NCBI RefSeq assembly: GCF_003751085.1
Contig: NZ_RJJY01000002.1
Coordinates: 558,001 to 622,000, forward strand
From: Micromonospora sp. Llam0
Lineage (GTDB): Bacteria; Actinomycetota; Actinomycetes; Mycobacteriales; Micromonosporaceae
DNA length: 64,000 nt
Reading direction: 5' to 3'
The notes under the pieces were generated by a model. The model saw only the letters and a list, made by a program, of their open reading frames with translations. It made no database searches and was not told the origin of the DNA. This document shows, in pieces, positions 49,639 to 59,196 of the stretch. The stretch's first letter is position 1, and the number at the start of each line of letters is the position of its first letter. A program made the translations under genes and the position numbers.

Positions 49639-52600
49639 GTGTCCCGAACCCGCCGACGCCACGTTCAACGTGGCCCGCTAACCGCTGCGATACTTTCGCT
49701 CTCCATGTTGTCTACTGCCCTGCTCGGCGCCCCCGCCGCGCAGGCCGCCCCGGGCACTCCGGGCAACCCGGGCAGCCCGGTCGATCCGGCCCCCGCCGTG
49801 CAGCCTGGCCCAGGCGATTTCGAGGCGGCCGCCGACGAGCCGTACTCGGTGCTGGTCTTCTCCAAGACCGCCGGTTTCCGGCACGGCTCCATCCCGGCGG
49901 GCATCGCCGCGATCGAGCAGCTCGGCGCCGACAACGGCTTCACCGTCGACGCCACCGAGGACGGAGCCGACTTCACCGACGCCAACCTGGCCAACTACCG
50001 GGCCGTCATCTGGCTGTCCACCACCGGCGACGTCCTCGACGCCGACCAGCAGGCCGCCTTCGAACGCTACGTCCAGGCCGGTGGCGGGTACGTCGGCATC
50101 CACGCCGCCTCCGACACCGAGTACAGCTGGCCCTGGTACGGCGAACTGGTCGGCGCCTACTTCTCCGGCCACCCGGCGAACCAGAACGCCACGATCAAGG
50201 TCGAGGACCCCGCCCACCCGTCCACCGACGGCCTGCCCGCCGAGTGGACCCGCTACGACGAGTGGTACAACTTCCAGACCAACCCGCGCGGCGACGTGCA
50301 CGTGCTGGCCAGCCTGGACGAGACCACCTACACCGCCGGTGCCGGCGCGATGGGTGCCGACCACCCGATCGCCTGGTGCAGCGACTACGACGGCGGCCGG
50401 GCCTGGTACACCGGCGGCGGCCACACCGACGAGTCGTTCGCTGAGCCGGAGTTCCTCGACCACCTGCTCGGCGGCATCCAGTCCACCGCCGGGGTCGTCG
50501 ACTCCGACTGCGGCGCCTCGCTGACCGAGAGCTTCGAGAAGATCACGCTGGACAGCAACACCAGCAACCCGATGGAGCTCGACGTCGCCCCCGACGGCCG
50601 GGTCTTCTACATCGAACGCGACGGCCGGGTGCAGATCATCAAGCCGGACACCGGCAACACGGTCACCGCTATCGACCTCGACGTGTTCACCGGCAACGAG
50701 GACGGCCTGATCGGGATCCGGCTCGACCCGGACTTCGCCGACAACGGCTGGGTGTACCTGTACTACGCCCCCAACGACGGCGTGGCCCGCAACCTGCTGT
50801 CCCGGTTCACTGTCGTCGGCGACAGCATCGACCCCGCCACCGAGCAGGCCGTGCTGCAGGTCGACACCCAGCGCAACACCTGCTGCCACGCCGGCGGCAC
50901 CATGACCTTCGACAGCCAGGGCAACCTCTACCTGGCCACCGGGGACAACACCAACCCGTTCGAGTCCAGCGCCTACAGCCCGCTCGACGAGCGGCCCGGG
51001 CGCCAGGACTACGACGCGCAGCGTACCTCCGGCAACACCAACGACCTGCGCGGCAAGGTGATCCGGATCCACCCGGAGGACGACGGGACGTACACCATCC
51101 CGGACGGCAACCTGTTCGCGCCGGGCACCGCGCAGACCCGCCCGGAGATCTACGCGATGGGCTTCCGCAACCCGTTCCGGATCGGCATGGACCTGGCCAC
51201 CGACACGCTCTACGTGGCGGACTACGGCCCGGACGCCAACTCGGACAACCCCGACCGGGGTCCCCGCGGCCTGGTCGAGTGGAACATCGTCGACACCCCC
51301 GGCAACTACGGCTGGCCGTACTGCACCGGGACGAACGAGGCGTACAACGACTACCAGTTCCCGTCCGGCCCCAGCGGCGCGAAGTTCGACTGCTCGGCGC
51401 CGGTGAACGACTCCCCCAACAACACCGGCCTGACCGAGTTGCCGCCGGCGATCGCCGCCACCGTCGACTACGGCTACAGCGGTGACCCGCGCTACCCCGA
51501 AATCGGTGGCGGTGGCGCGCCGATGGGCGGGCCGGTCTACCGCTACGACGCCGAGTTGGCCTCCGACCGCAAGTGGCCGGCGTACTACGACGGCAAGGCG
51601 CTGCTGGGCGAGTGGAACCAGTCGAAGATGTACACCATGCAGGTGTCCGCCGACGGCACCGAACTGGTGGACATCAACCAGCTGCTGACCGGGATGAGCT
51701 TCATCCGGCCGATGGACTTCGAGTTCGGCCCGGACGGCGCCATGTACCTGATCGAGTGGGGCAGCGGCTTCGGCGGCAACAACGACGACTCGGGGATCTA
51801 CCGGGTCGACTACATCGCCGGTAGCCGGGCACCGATCGCGCAGGCCAGCGCCACCCCGACCTCCGGGCAGGCACCGCTGACCGTGCAGTTCTCCAGCGCG
51901 GGCTCGCGCGACCCGGACGGCGGCACGCTGACCTACGCCTGGGCGTTCGGCGACGGCGGGACCTCCACCGAGGCCAACCCGACCCACACCTACGCCGAGG
52001 CCGGCAACTACACCGCGCAGCTGACGGTGACCAACCCCAACGAGCGTACGGCGGTGGCCAACGTACCGGTGACGGTCGGTAACACCGCACCGACGGTGAC
52101 CATCGACTTCCCGCCGGCCGGTGGCTTCTTCGACTGGGGCGACCAGGTCGAGTACACGATCACCGTGACCGACCCGGAGGACGGCGAGATCGACTGTGAC
52201 CGGGTGGAGCTGCAGGTGCTGCTCGGCCACGACGAGCACGCCCACCCGTTGGAGCAGCACACCGGCTGCTCCGGCACGGTGCAGACCCAGCTCGCCGCCG
52301 GCCACGGCGCCGAGGCGAACGTCTTCGGCGTGTTCGAGGCCACCTACACCGACGACGGCGGGGTCGGCGGTGCCGCGCCGCTGACCGGCCGGGCGATCGA
52401 ACTGCTGCAGCCCAAGCGCAAGCAGGCCGAGTACTTCAGCTCGACCGGACGGGTGGACGGCGCCACCGGCGGCGGCGACCCGGGCGTACAGATTGAGACC
52501 ACCAACGACCCGGCCGGTGGCGGCGAGAACATCGGCTTCATCGAGGACGGCGACTGGTGGTCGGTCGACCCGGCCAACCTGACCAACGTCGACTCGATCC

Positions 52601-55515
52601 GGTTCCGGGTCGCGTCGGCGACGGCCGGCGGCCGCATCGAGGTCCGCGCCGACGCCGTCGACGGTCCGGTGGTCGCCTCCGCTGACATCGCGGGTACCGG
52701 CGACTGGCAGACCTGGACCGACGTGACCGCGCCGGTCACCGGCGGTGCCGACGCGGCGATGCTGTACTTCGTCGCCCGGGATCCGGCTGGCGGCGCCGAT
52801 TCGCTGTTCAACGTCAACTGGATGGACTTCCTCGGCCGAGGCGTCACCGAGAACGCGCCGCCGCAGGTCAGCGTCACCGCGACGCCGACGTCCGGCACCG
52901 CGCCGCTCACCGTGGCGTTCGACGGCACGGCCACCGACGCCGAGGACGACACCCCGTTGACGTACGCCTGGGACTTCGGTGACGGCGGTACCGCCGACAC
53001 CCTGGACGCCAGCCACACGTACACCGCACCGGGCACCTTCGTCGCCACCCTGGTGGTGACCGACGCCCGGGGCGCGACGGCATCGGCGTACGTGTCGGTG
53101 CGGGTCGAGGCGCCGAACACGTCCTGCTTCGGGGCGCGGTCGGACGACTTCCTCGGCAACGAACTGGACCGCGACCGGTGGACGGTGGTCCGGGAGAGCC
53201 AGGTGTACTCGGTGGCCGACGGCACGCTGCTGCTGCCGACCGGCGTCGGTGACCTGTACGGCGACCGCAACGACGCCACCAACCTGGTCCTGCAGCCCGC
53301 GCCGGACGGCGCCTGGCAGGCCACCACCAAGGTCACGTTGCCGGTGACCGCCAACTACCAGCAGGCTGGTCTGCTGGTCTACGGCGACGACGACAACTAC
53401 GCCAAGTTGGATCTGCTGTACAACGGCAGTCGCCGGGTGGAGTTCATCCGGGAGACCGCCGGCACCCCGCGCAACGAGGGTGCCGACGCCACCGACGCAC
53501 CCACAGGTGACACCATCTACCTGCGGGTGACCAGCGACGGGACGAACCTGACCGCGGCCATGTCGGCCGACGGGCAGACCTTCACCCCGGTCGGCCGCGA
53601 GGCCGCGCTGGACGGCATCGAGAACCCGCAGTTCGGCGTGTTCGCGCTCAACGGTGGGACCGAGGCTCCGGTGGTGGACGCGGCCTTCGACTGGTTCCAG
53701 GTGACGCCGGATGAGCCGGCCGGGCCGGTCGAGCCGTCCGACGAGTTCGACGGCGACGCGCTGGACAAGTGCCGGTGGGACGCCATCGTGCGGGAGGACT
53801 CGGCCGCCTACCGGGTCGTCGACGGGTCGTTGTTCATCGACGTGCCCAACGGCGACATCTACACCGGTGACAACACCGGGCCGACGAACTTCATCCTGCA
53901 GACCGCGCCCGAGGGCGACTGGACGATCGAGACGAAGATCGACGGCAGCCTGCTGAACGAGCAGTACCAGCAGGCCGGTCTGCTCGTCTACGCCGACGAC
54001 GACAACTACCTCAAGTTGGACTTCGTCACCGACAACTCGCCCGGTTCGGCGGTCAGTCGGCGGATCGAGTTCCGTAGCGAGATCGACGCGGTGATCCAGG
54101 ACCCGCAGCCGGGGGCCACCGGTTTGACCTCGAGCGTGTGGTACCTGCGGGTGTCCCGTGCCGGTGACGTCTTCACCGCCGCGTACTCGGCGGACGGCAC
54201 CGACTGGACGACGTTCGACTCGCTGACCAGCGCGGTCGTCGGAGCCACCCCGAAGATCGGCGTGTTCACCCTCAGCGGCAACCAGACGGAGTCGAAGACC
54301 GCGTCGTTCGACTACTTCCGGTTGACCACCGAGGTAGTCGAGGAGGACACCACGGCGCCGGTGACCGAGGCCGAGGTCGTCGGGACCGGCGAGCCGGCTG
54401 GTCCGGTCGAGGGCTGGTACCCCGGGCCGGTCGCGGTCACCCTGACCGCCACCGACGAAGACGGTGGCAGCGGGGTGGCGGGTACCGAGTACTCGCTCGA
54501 CGACGAGACCGGGTGGACGGCGTACACCGAACCGGTGGCGGTGAGCGGGGACGGCGGCCACGAGCTGCGGTTCCGGTCCACCGACGCGGCCGGCAACGTG
54601 GAGCAGACCCAGTCGGTCACCTTCCAGATCGACGCCACTGCACCGGTCAGCTCGGCGGAGTTCGCCCCGGCGAACGACAACGGCTGGCACGACGGCACCA
54701 TCCCGGTGGTGCTCTCGTCGGCCGACGACGGTTCCGGGGTCGAGCTGCTGGAATGGTCGCTCGACGGCGGTGACTGGACGCCGTACGACGAGCCGGTCGA
54801 GGTGACCGGCGACGGTGACCACGAGCTGCTCTACCGGGCCACCGACCTCGCCGGCAACGTCGAGGCGCTCAAGTCGGCGGTGGTGAAGATCGACGGCAGC
54901 AAGCCGACCCTGCTGATCTCCGGGCTGGCCGACGGCCAGTTGTACGGCGACAGCCAGGACGTACGGGTGTCGTGGCAGGCGGTCGACCCGACCTCCGGCA
55001 TCGACACCGTCGTCGGCACGCTGGACGGGCAGCCGTACGCCAACAACACCCTGCAGGTGATGTACGACCTGCCGCTCGGCCTGCACGAGCTGACCGTGAC
55101 CGCGACCGACAAGGCGGGTAACGACACCACCTCGACGGTCCGGTTCTTCGTCACCACGTCGTTCCGGGACATGCAGAGCCTGATCGACCGGTTCAAGGCG
55201 ACCGGGCAGCTGTCCAACAAGGCGCACCGCAAGCTGTCCAACAAGCTGGACGCGGCGCGGCTGTCGGAGGCGCAGGGCAAGGACAAGCGGGCGACGCAGC
55301 AGTTGACCGCTTTCAAGGCGCTCGCCGCTGACCCCGAGTTGGTGACCGACACCGACGTACGGGACGTCCTGATCCGGGACGCCGACGCCATGATCGAACG
55401 GCTCGGTGGCACGGCCAGCGCGGCCGGGGTGCAGGCGAACGGCGGCAAGCCGGTCACCGGCGCCGGTCGGCTGGCGGAGGACCCCACCCGGATCGACCCC
55501 GACCAGCAACTCTGA
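49639..55515 (+). CDS. Secreted multidomain ThuA - PQQ-type sugar dehydrogenase - PKD/CBM6/concanavalin-like protein
   Basis: This exported protein has 1958 residues with a signal peptide (about 1-37, AQA|AP). The domains in order are: a ThuA-like glutamine-amidotransferase fold (69-285); a beta-propeller of the PQQ-dependent sugar-dehydrogenase type (297-728; ending with FIRPMDFEFGPDGAMYLIEW); PKD (730-815); a CBM6-like domain (923-1070; GFIEDGDWWSV); PKD (1073-1159); two concanavalin-like domains (1161-1358, 1363-1564); two Y-type Ig/OmpL47-like repeats and an Ig-like module (1571-1841); and a FIVAR-like helical end. The GTG at 49639 follows GGAG by 5 bases. ThuA and such propellers often occur together in carbohydrate-degrading bacteria. 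The substrate is unknown. Confidence 0.88.
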   Translation: MSRTRRRHVQRGPLTAAILSLSMLSTALLGAPAAQAAPGTPGNPGSPVDPAPAVQPGPGDFEAAADEPYSVLVFSKTAGFRHGSIPAGIAAIEQLGADNGFTVDATEDGADFTDANLANYRAVIWLSTTGDVLDADQQAAFERYVQAGGGYVGIHAASDTEYSWPWYGELVGAYFSGHPANQNATIKVEDPAHPSTDGLPAEWTRYDEWYNFQTNPRGDVHVLASLDETTYTAGAGAMGADHPIAWCSDYDGGRAWYTGGGHTDESFAEPEFLDHLLGGIQSTAGVVDSDCGASLTESFEKITLDSNTSNPMELDVAPDGRVFYIERDGRVQIIKPDTGNTVTAIDLDVFTGNEDGLIGIRLDPDFADNGWVYLYYAPNDGVARNLLSRFTVVGDSIDPATEQAVLQVDTQRNTCCHAGGTMTFDSQGNLYLATGDNTNPFESSAYSPLDERPGRQDYDAQRTSGNTNDLRGKVIRIHPEDDGTYTIPDGNLFAPGTAQTRPEIYAMGFRNPFRIGMDLATDTLYVADYGPDANSDNPDRGPRGLVEWNIVDTPGNYGWPYCTGTNEAYNDYQFPSGPSGAKFDCSAPVNDSPNNTGLTELPPAIAATVDYGYSGDPRYPEIGGGGAPMGGPVYRYDAELASDRKWPAYYDGKALLGEWNQSKMYTMQVSADGTELVDINQLLTGMSFIRPMDFEFGPDGAMYLIEWGSGFGGNNDDSGIYRVDYIAGSRAPIAQASATPTSGQAPLTVQFSSAGSRDPDGGTLTYAWAFGDGGTSTEANPTHTYAEAGNYTAQLTVTNPNERTAVANVPVTVGNTAPTVTIDFPPAGGFFDWGDQVEYTITVTDPEDGEIDCDRVELQVLLGHDEHAHPLEQHTGCSGTVQTQLAAGHGAEANVFGVFEATYTDDGGVGGAAPLTGRAIELLQPKRKQAEYFSSTGRVDGATGGGDPGVQIETTNDPAGGGENIGFIEDGDWWSVDPANLTNVDSIRFRVASATAGGRIEVRADAVDGPVVASADIAGTGDWQTWTDVTAPVTGGADAAMLYFVARDPAGGADSLFNVNWMDFLGRGVTENAPPQVSVTATPTSGTAPLTVAFDGTATDAEDDTPLTYAWDFGDGGTADTLDASHTYTAPGTFVATLVVTDARGATASAYVSVRVEAPNTSCFGARSDDFLGNELDRDRWTVVRESQVYSVADGTLLLPTGVGDLYGDRNDATNLVLQPAPDGAWQATTKVTLPVTANYQQAGLLVYGDDDNYAKLDLLYNGSRRVEFIRETAGTPRNEGADATDAPTGDTIYLRVTSDGTNLTAAMSADGQTFTPVGREAALDGIENPQFGVFALNGGTEAPVVDAAFDWFQVTPDEPAGPVEPSDEFDGDALDKCRWDAIVREDSAAYRVVDGSLFIDVPNGDIYTGDNTGPTNFILQTAPEGDWTIETKIDGSLLNEQYQQAGLLVYADDDNYLKLDFVTDNSPGSAVSRRIEFRSEIDAVIQDPQPGATGLTSSVWYLRVSRAGDVFTAAYSADGTDWTTFDSLTSAVVGATPKIGVFTLSGNQTESKTASFDYFRLTTEVVEEDTTAPVTEAEVVGTGEPAGPVEGWYPGPVAVTLTATDEDGGSGVAGTEYSLDDETGWTAYTEPVAVSGDGGHELRFRSTDAAGNVEQTQSVTFQIDATAPVSSAEFAPANDNGWHDGTIPVVLSSADDGSGVELLEWSLDGGDWTPYDEPVEVTGDGDHELLYRATDLAGNVEALKSAVVKIDGSKPTLLISGLADGQLYGDSQDVRVSWQAVDPTSGIDTVVGTLDGQPYANNTLQVMYDLPLGLHELTVTATDKAGNDTTSTVRFFVTTSFRDMQSLIDRFKATGQLSNKAHRKLSNKLDAARLSEAQGKDKRATQQLTAFKALAADPELVTDTDVRDVLIRDADAMIERLGGTASAAGVQANGGKPVTGAGRLAEDPTRIDPDQQL

Positions 55516-55519
55516 TCCG

Positions 55520-55560
55520 CGGTGGCCTCGCCCGGTCCTCGGTGCCGGGCGGGGCCACCG
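55520..55560 (+). terminator. Long hairpin after the ThuA/PQQ gene
   Basis: CGGTGGCC from 55520 and the following CGCCCGG pair with CCGGGCG and GGCCACCG up to 55560, giving 16 pairs with one G-T around a nine-base loop, a few bases after the stop codon. Confidence 0.65.
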
Positions 55561-55611
55561 TCCTAGCGGCAGGTCACCGACCCGTCGACGAGACAGGAAA
55601 GGGAAGACACC

Positions 55612-56145
55612 ATGCGTCGTACGCGTGGAGCGGCCGCCGTTCTGTTCGGCCTGTTGCTGGCGGTGCTGCCGGCGGCCGGTCCCGCGCAGGCGCACAACGG
55701 CAAACTCGACCTGGAGGTGGCCGGCGACGGCGCCACCGGGGTGACCGTGCAGGCCTTCCATGAGGATGGCCACCGGTTGGACCTGCCGGTCCGGCTGGTG
55801 CTGACCGCCACCGCCGACGGTGGGCGGTCGGTCGGCCCGCTGCAGCTCGAACCGGCCGGTGAAGGTCAGGGTTTCTACGCCAGCGGGCCGGTGCTCAGCC
55901 CGGGTGACTGGCAGGTGACGGTGAGCGCTCCGGCTCCGTACGACAGTACGGCGACGGTCGAGGTACAGGCGGTGGAGGGCCAGGCGCCGCCGGTCGCCGA
56001 TCTGGCCGCCGCGGCGGCCGAGGACGAGTCCGGCGGTACGGCCGGCGCCGGTTGGTGGCGTTGGACATGGCCGATCGGTCTCGCCGTACTGGCGTTGGCC
56101 GCCCTGGCGGTGGCCGTACGCCGGCCACGATCCAGACAGCCCTGA
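55612..56145 (+). CDS. Secreted single-helix-anchored Ig-like protein (CopC/YtkA-like), mature N-terminal His
   Basis: The 177-residue protein has a signal peptide (1-27, cleavage after AQA) that would leave a histidine as the first mature residue (HNGKLDLEV). A beta-sandwich domain of about 95 residues follows, containing FHEDGHRL, then an Ala/Glu linker and a C-terminal membrane helix (about 145-165) with a basic end. The layout resembles actinobacterial CopC-like and YtkA-like proteins. Copper binding is a guess from the exposed histidine. The gene follows the ThuA/PQQ gene by 96 bases with a hairpin between. Confidence 0.75.
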   Translation: MRRTRGAAAVLFGLLLAVLPAAGPAQAHNGKLDLEVAGDGATGVTVQAFHEDGHRLDLPVRLVLTATADGGRSVGPLQLEPAGEGQGFYASGPVLSPGDWQVTVSAPAPYDSTATVEVQAVEGQAPPVADLAAAAAEDESGGTAGAGWWRWTWPIGLAVLALAALAVAVRRPRSRQP

Positions 56146-56171
56146 CAGCGACGGGGCAGAGCACTGACAGC

Positions 56172-56202
56172 GACGGGGTCAGCCGGATCGGCTGGCCCCG
56201 TC
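56172..56202 (+). terminator. Hairpin after the CopC/YtkA-like gene
   Basis: GACGGGGTCAGCC at 56172-56184 pairs with GGCTGGCCCCGTC at 56190-56202 with a single G-T pair and a five-base loop, 27 bases after the stop. A 15-base direct repeat (CTGACAGCGACGGGG) occurs at 56142 and 56164 and overlaps the left arm. Confidence 0.55.
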
Positions 56203-56307
56203 ACTGTCTGGTCAGGTGCCGGGTTCTCTGCTCGACCCTGGACATTGCTACACTGTGGAGATTACGGTCTTGATTGGACGACTTGACCAATTCAGGCTGG
56301 AGGGCCG

Positions 56308-57243
56308 GTGCGCCAACCCACGGTTCGGTACCACAATGCGATCATGGACAGCGCCCGATGGGAGGGGTTCCCCTTCCGCGACGGCGACATCGTGATCTCG
56401 ACACCCGCCAAGTGCGGCACGACGTGGACCCAGACGATCTGCGCTCTGTTGATCTTTCAGACGCCGGAGCTGCCCCGCCCGCTGGACGACATCACCGTCT
56501 GGCCCGATATGAAGACGCGCAGCCAGGCCGACGTGTTCGCGTTCTACGAGGCGCAGCAGCACCGGCGCATCATCAAGACCCACACCCCGTTCGACGGTCT
56601 GCCGATCCACGACGGGGTCACCTACCTCGCGGTCGGCCGGGACCCGCGTGACGTCGCCCTGTCCTGGGACGCACACTTCCAGAACACCGACTACGACGTG
56701 GTGCTGAAGTTGCGCGACGAGGCGGTCGGCAACGACGACCTGACCGGCGAGCTCACCGACGACGCGCCACCGCAGCTGGACTCCGAGTACGACCGGTTCT
56801 GGGCCTGGATGGAACACCCCGACGTACAGATCGGCCTGCCGTCGATGCTGCACCACATGTCGGGGTTCTGGGCGGAGCGCGAGCGATCCAACGTCCTGCT
56901 GCTGCACTACGACGAGTTGAAGGCCGACCTGGCGGGCCAGATGCGGGCGATCGCCAAGCAGCTCGGCATCGAGGTGCCCGAACAGCGGTGGCCGGAGCTG
57001 GTAGAGGCGGCCACCTTCGATTCCATGCGTGACCGCGCCAAGGAGTTCGCCCCCGTCCTGGCGATGTGGCGCGACCCGAAGCAGTTCTTCAACCGGGGTG
57101 TCACCGGCCAGTGGCGTGACCTGCTCGACGACGACGACCTGCAGCGGTACGAGGAGCAGGTCGCCAAGCTCGCCGTACCGGAGCTGGTCGATTGGCTGCA
57201 CCGCGGCCCGATCACCGCCACCGCGACGACGGCTGGTCACTGA
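56308..57243 (+). CDS. PAPS-dependent sulfotransferase
   Basis: The 311-residue enzyme belongs to the cytosolic sulfotransferase family, which moves sulfate from PAPS to a hydroxyl or amine. The 5'-phosphosulfate loop TPAKCGTTW is at residues 32-40. The 3'-phosphate motif GRDPRDVALSWDAH follows, and RGVTGQWRD near the end corresponds to the family GxxGxxK region, with Arg in the last basic position. The GTG at 56308 follows GGAGGG closely; the ATG at 56344 is possible. The acceptor is unknown. The cofactor would come from the sulfate-activation genes near 15 kb. Confidence 0.87.
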   Translation: MRQPTVRYHNAIMDSARWEGFPFRDGDIVISTPAKCGTTWTQTICALLIFQTPELPRPLDDITVWPDMKTRSQADVFAFYEAQQHRRIIKTHTPFDGLPIHDGVTYLAVGRDPRDVALSWDAHFQNTDYDVVLKLRDEAVGNDDLTGELTDDAPPQLDSEYDRFWAWMEHPDVQIGLPSMLHHMSGFWAERERSNVLLLHYDELKADLAGQMRAIAKQLGIEVPEQRWPELVEAATFDSMRDRAKEFAPVLAMWRDPKQFFNRGVTGQWRDLLDDDDLQRYEEQVAKLAVPELVDWLHRGPITATATTAGH

Positions 57244-57260
57244 GCGATCCGCCGTTGACC

Positions 57261-57288
57261 CGAGGCCGCCGAACCGACGGCGGCCTCG
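57261..57288 (+). terminator. Hairpin after the sulfotransferase gene
   Basis: CGAGGCCGCC at 57261-57270 pairs perfectly with GGCGGCCTCG at 57279-57288 around an eight-base loop, 18 bases after the stop codon. Confidence 0.65.
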
Positions 57289-57289
57289 T

Positions 57290-57356
57290 CAAGATCATGT
57301 GAGCGCCATGGACCTCAAGACCGCGAGGTGACGTCCATGGCGCTCACATGATCTTG
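57290..57356. repeat. 24-bp perfect inverted repeat (palindromic element)
   Basis: The 24 bases at 57290-57313 are exactly complementary to 57333-57356, with a 19-base spacer in which CTC and GAG can pair further. The arms contain GATCATGTGAGCGCCATGG. It lies in an intergenic region right after a terminator hairpin. Its length and perfection exceed what a terminator needs, so it looks like a dispersed intergenic palindromic element. Confidence 0.8.
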
Positions 57357-57622
57357 GTGGACCCGACCCGGCGCTGCCGGTGGCTCGATCGCGGCATGTT
57401 ACGGCTTGACGAACGGCATGTTATCGCTCACAGTCTATATCCAAGGACGACGACGCCTGCGGCTCACCGGGCAAGCCCGCCTCGTCGGACCTTGAACCAG
57501 GCGTACCGCCAGGGCAAGCGGTAGCTCTGTTAACGCTGACATCCTCCGGCAGCGGCCGGTGGATGCGGTTCGGTGCGCCCGCTTCCAGCTGACCAGTCAG
57601 CTTCGGCCCCTGAAGGAGGATC

Positions 57623-59158
57623 ATGTTTGCCTTTGGCAGATCAGCATCGACCGCGTCGCCGGCCCGGCGGCGCGGTTGGCTGCCGCGCGTCGCCATGGCC
57701 AGCGCGACCGCGCTGGTGGTCGGCGGCGCCGCCGTCGCGGTGGCGCAGCCACCCGCCGCCGCCGCGACGGTCGACACCAGCGCCTGGTACGTGCTGCTCA
57801 ACCGCAACAGCGGCAAAGCCCTCGACGTGTACAACCTCGCCACCAACGACGGCGCCCGGATCACCCAGTGGTCCCGCAACGACGGCAACCAGCAGCAGTG
57901 GCAGTTCGTCGACTCCGGCGGCGGCTACTACCGGCTCAAGTCCCGCCTGTCCGGCAAGGTCCTCGACGTCTACGAGTGGTCCACCGCCAACGGCGCGGCC
58001 ATCGTCCAGTGGACCGACCACAACGGCACCAACCAGCAGTGGCGCCTCGCCGACTCCGACGGCGGTCACGTCCGACTGATCAGCCGACACAGCAACAAGG
58101 CCCTCGAAGTCCAGGGCGCGTCGACCGCCGACGGCGGCAACATCGTCCAGTACGACGACTGGGGCGGCGCCAACCAGCAGTGGCAGCTCGTCCGGGTCGA
58201 CGGCGGCGGCAACCCCGACCCCGACCCGACGACACCACCGCCGGGCGGCACCTGCAATCTGCCGTCGACGTACCGCTGGACCTCCACCGGCGCACTCGCC
58301 CAACCCCGCTCCGGCTGGGTGTCGTTGAAGGACTTCACCCACGCCCCCTACAACGGCCAACACCTCGTCTACGCCACCAACCACGACTACGGCACCAGCT
58401 GGGGCTCCATGAACTTCGGCCTCTTCTCCAACTGGAACCAGATGGGCTCCGCCAGCCAGAACGCCATGCCCTTCTCCGCCGTCGCACCGTCGCTGTTCTA
58501 CTTCGCCCCCCGCAACATCTGGATCCTCGCCTACCAATGGGGCGGCCCCGCCTTCTCCTACCGCACCTCCACCAACCCGGCCGACGTCAACAGCTGGTCC
58601 GCCCACCAGACCCTCTTCACCGGCAGCATCAGCAACTCCGGCACCGGACCCATCGACCAGGCACTCATCGGCGACGACCAGAACATGTACCTCTTCTTCG
58701 CCGGCGACAACGGCCGCATCTACCGCGCCAGCATGCCCATCGGCAACTTCCCCGCCAGCTTCGGCTCCAACTACACCACCATCATGACCGACACCACCAA
58801 CAACCTCTTCGAAGGCGTCCAGGTCTACAAACTCCAAGGCCAACAGCGCTACCTCATGATCGTCGAAGCCATCGGCTCCCAGGGCCGCTACTTCCGCTCC
58901 TTCACCGCCACCAACCTCGGCGGCACCTGGACACCCCAAGCCACCAGCGAAAACAACCCCTTCGCCGGCCGCGCCAACAGCGGCGCCACCTGGACCAACG
59001 ACATCAGCCACGGCGAACTCATCCGCACCAACGCCGACCAGACCATGACCATCGACCCCTGCAACCTCCAACTCCTCTACCAAGGACGCTCCCCCAACTC
59101 CGGCGGCGACTACGGCCTCCTGCCCTACCGCCCCGGCGTCCTCACCCTGCAACGCTGA
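57623..59158 (+). CDS. Secreted GH62 alpha-L-arabinofuranosidase with ricin-type (CBM13) domain
   Basis: The 511-residue exported enzyme has a signal peptide (1-48) and a ricin-B/CBM13 domain with three QxW repeats (about 50-192; each repeat ends in QQWQ or QQWR). A Pro/Thr linker follows, then a GH62 catalytic domain (about 212-511). GH62 landmarks are [51 protein letters not shown] and [13 protein letters not shown]62 enzymes release arabinose from arabinoxylan. The ATG at 57623 is close to AAGGAGG. Codon use changes in the catalytic half (CTC, CAA and GAA preferred). Confidence 0.92.
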   Translation: MFAFGRSASTASPARRRGWLPRVAMASATALVVGGAAVAVAQPPAAAATVDTSAWYVLLNRNSGKALDVYNLATNDGARITQWSRNDGNQQQWQFVDSGGGYYRLKSRLSGKVLDVYEWSTANGAAIVQWTDHNGTNQQWRLADSDGGHVRLISRHSNKALEVQGASTADGGNIVQYDDWGGANQQWQLVRVDGGGNPDPDPTTPPPGGTCNLPSTYRWTSTGALAQPRSGWVSLKDFTHAPYNGQHLVYATNHDYGTSWGSMNFGLFSNWNQMGSASQNAMPFSAVAPSLFYFAPRNIWILAYQWGGPAFSYRTSTNPADVNSWSAHQTLFTGSISNSGTGPIDQALIGDDQNMYLFFAGDNGRIYRASMPIGNFPASFGSNYTTIMTDTTNNLFEGVQVYKLQGQQRYLMIVEAIGSQGRYFRSFTATNLGGTWTPQATSENNPFAGRANSGATWTNDISHGELIRTNADQTMTIDPCNLQLLYQGRSPNSGGDYGLLPYRPGVLTLQR

Positions 59159-59196
59159 CCCACCACACCACAGCACCACAGCACCACAGCATGACG

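Larger units (their letters stand above)
57244..57622. other. 379-bp gap with a terminator and a large palindromic element
   Basis: The gap starts with a hairpin that ends the sulfotransferase transcript (57261-57288). A 24-bp perfect inverted repeat (57290-57356) follows immediately. The remaining 266 bases lead to the GH62 gene; AAGGAGG lies just before its ATG. No gene was found. Confidence 0.6.

Noticed and set aside
49678..55773. A 2031-codon open frame on the minus strand opposite the ThuA/PQQ gene
   Set aside because: It is the mirror of a GC-rich coding frame, has no recognisable domain and is made of Arg/Val/Gly/Asp-rich text; the plus strand has a full set of domains.
57290..57356. 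The 24-bp palindrome as the ends of an insertion sequence
   Set aside because: Only 19 bases lie between the arms, so no transposase or cargo is present.
59165..59196. A CACCACAG repeat tract as a regulatory or CRISPR-like repeat
   Set aside because: It is a short, low-complexity run after the GH62 stop codon and before its terminator, with no spacers.
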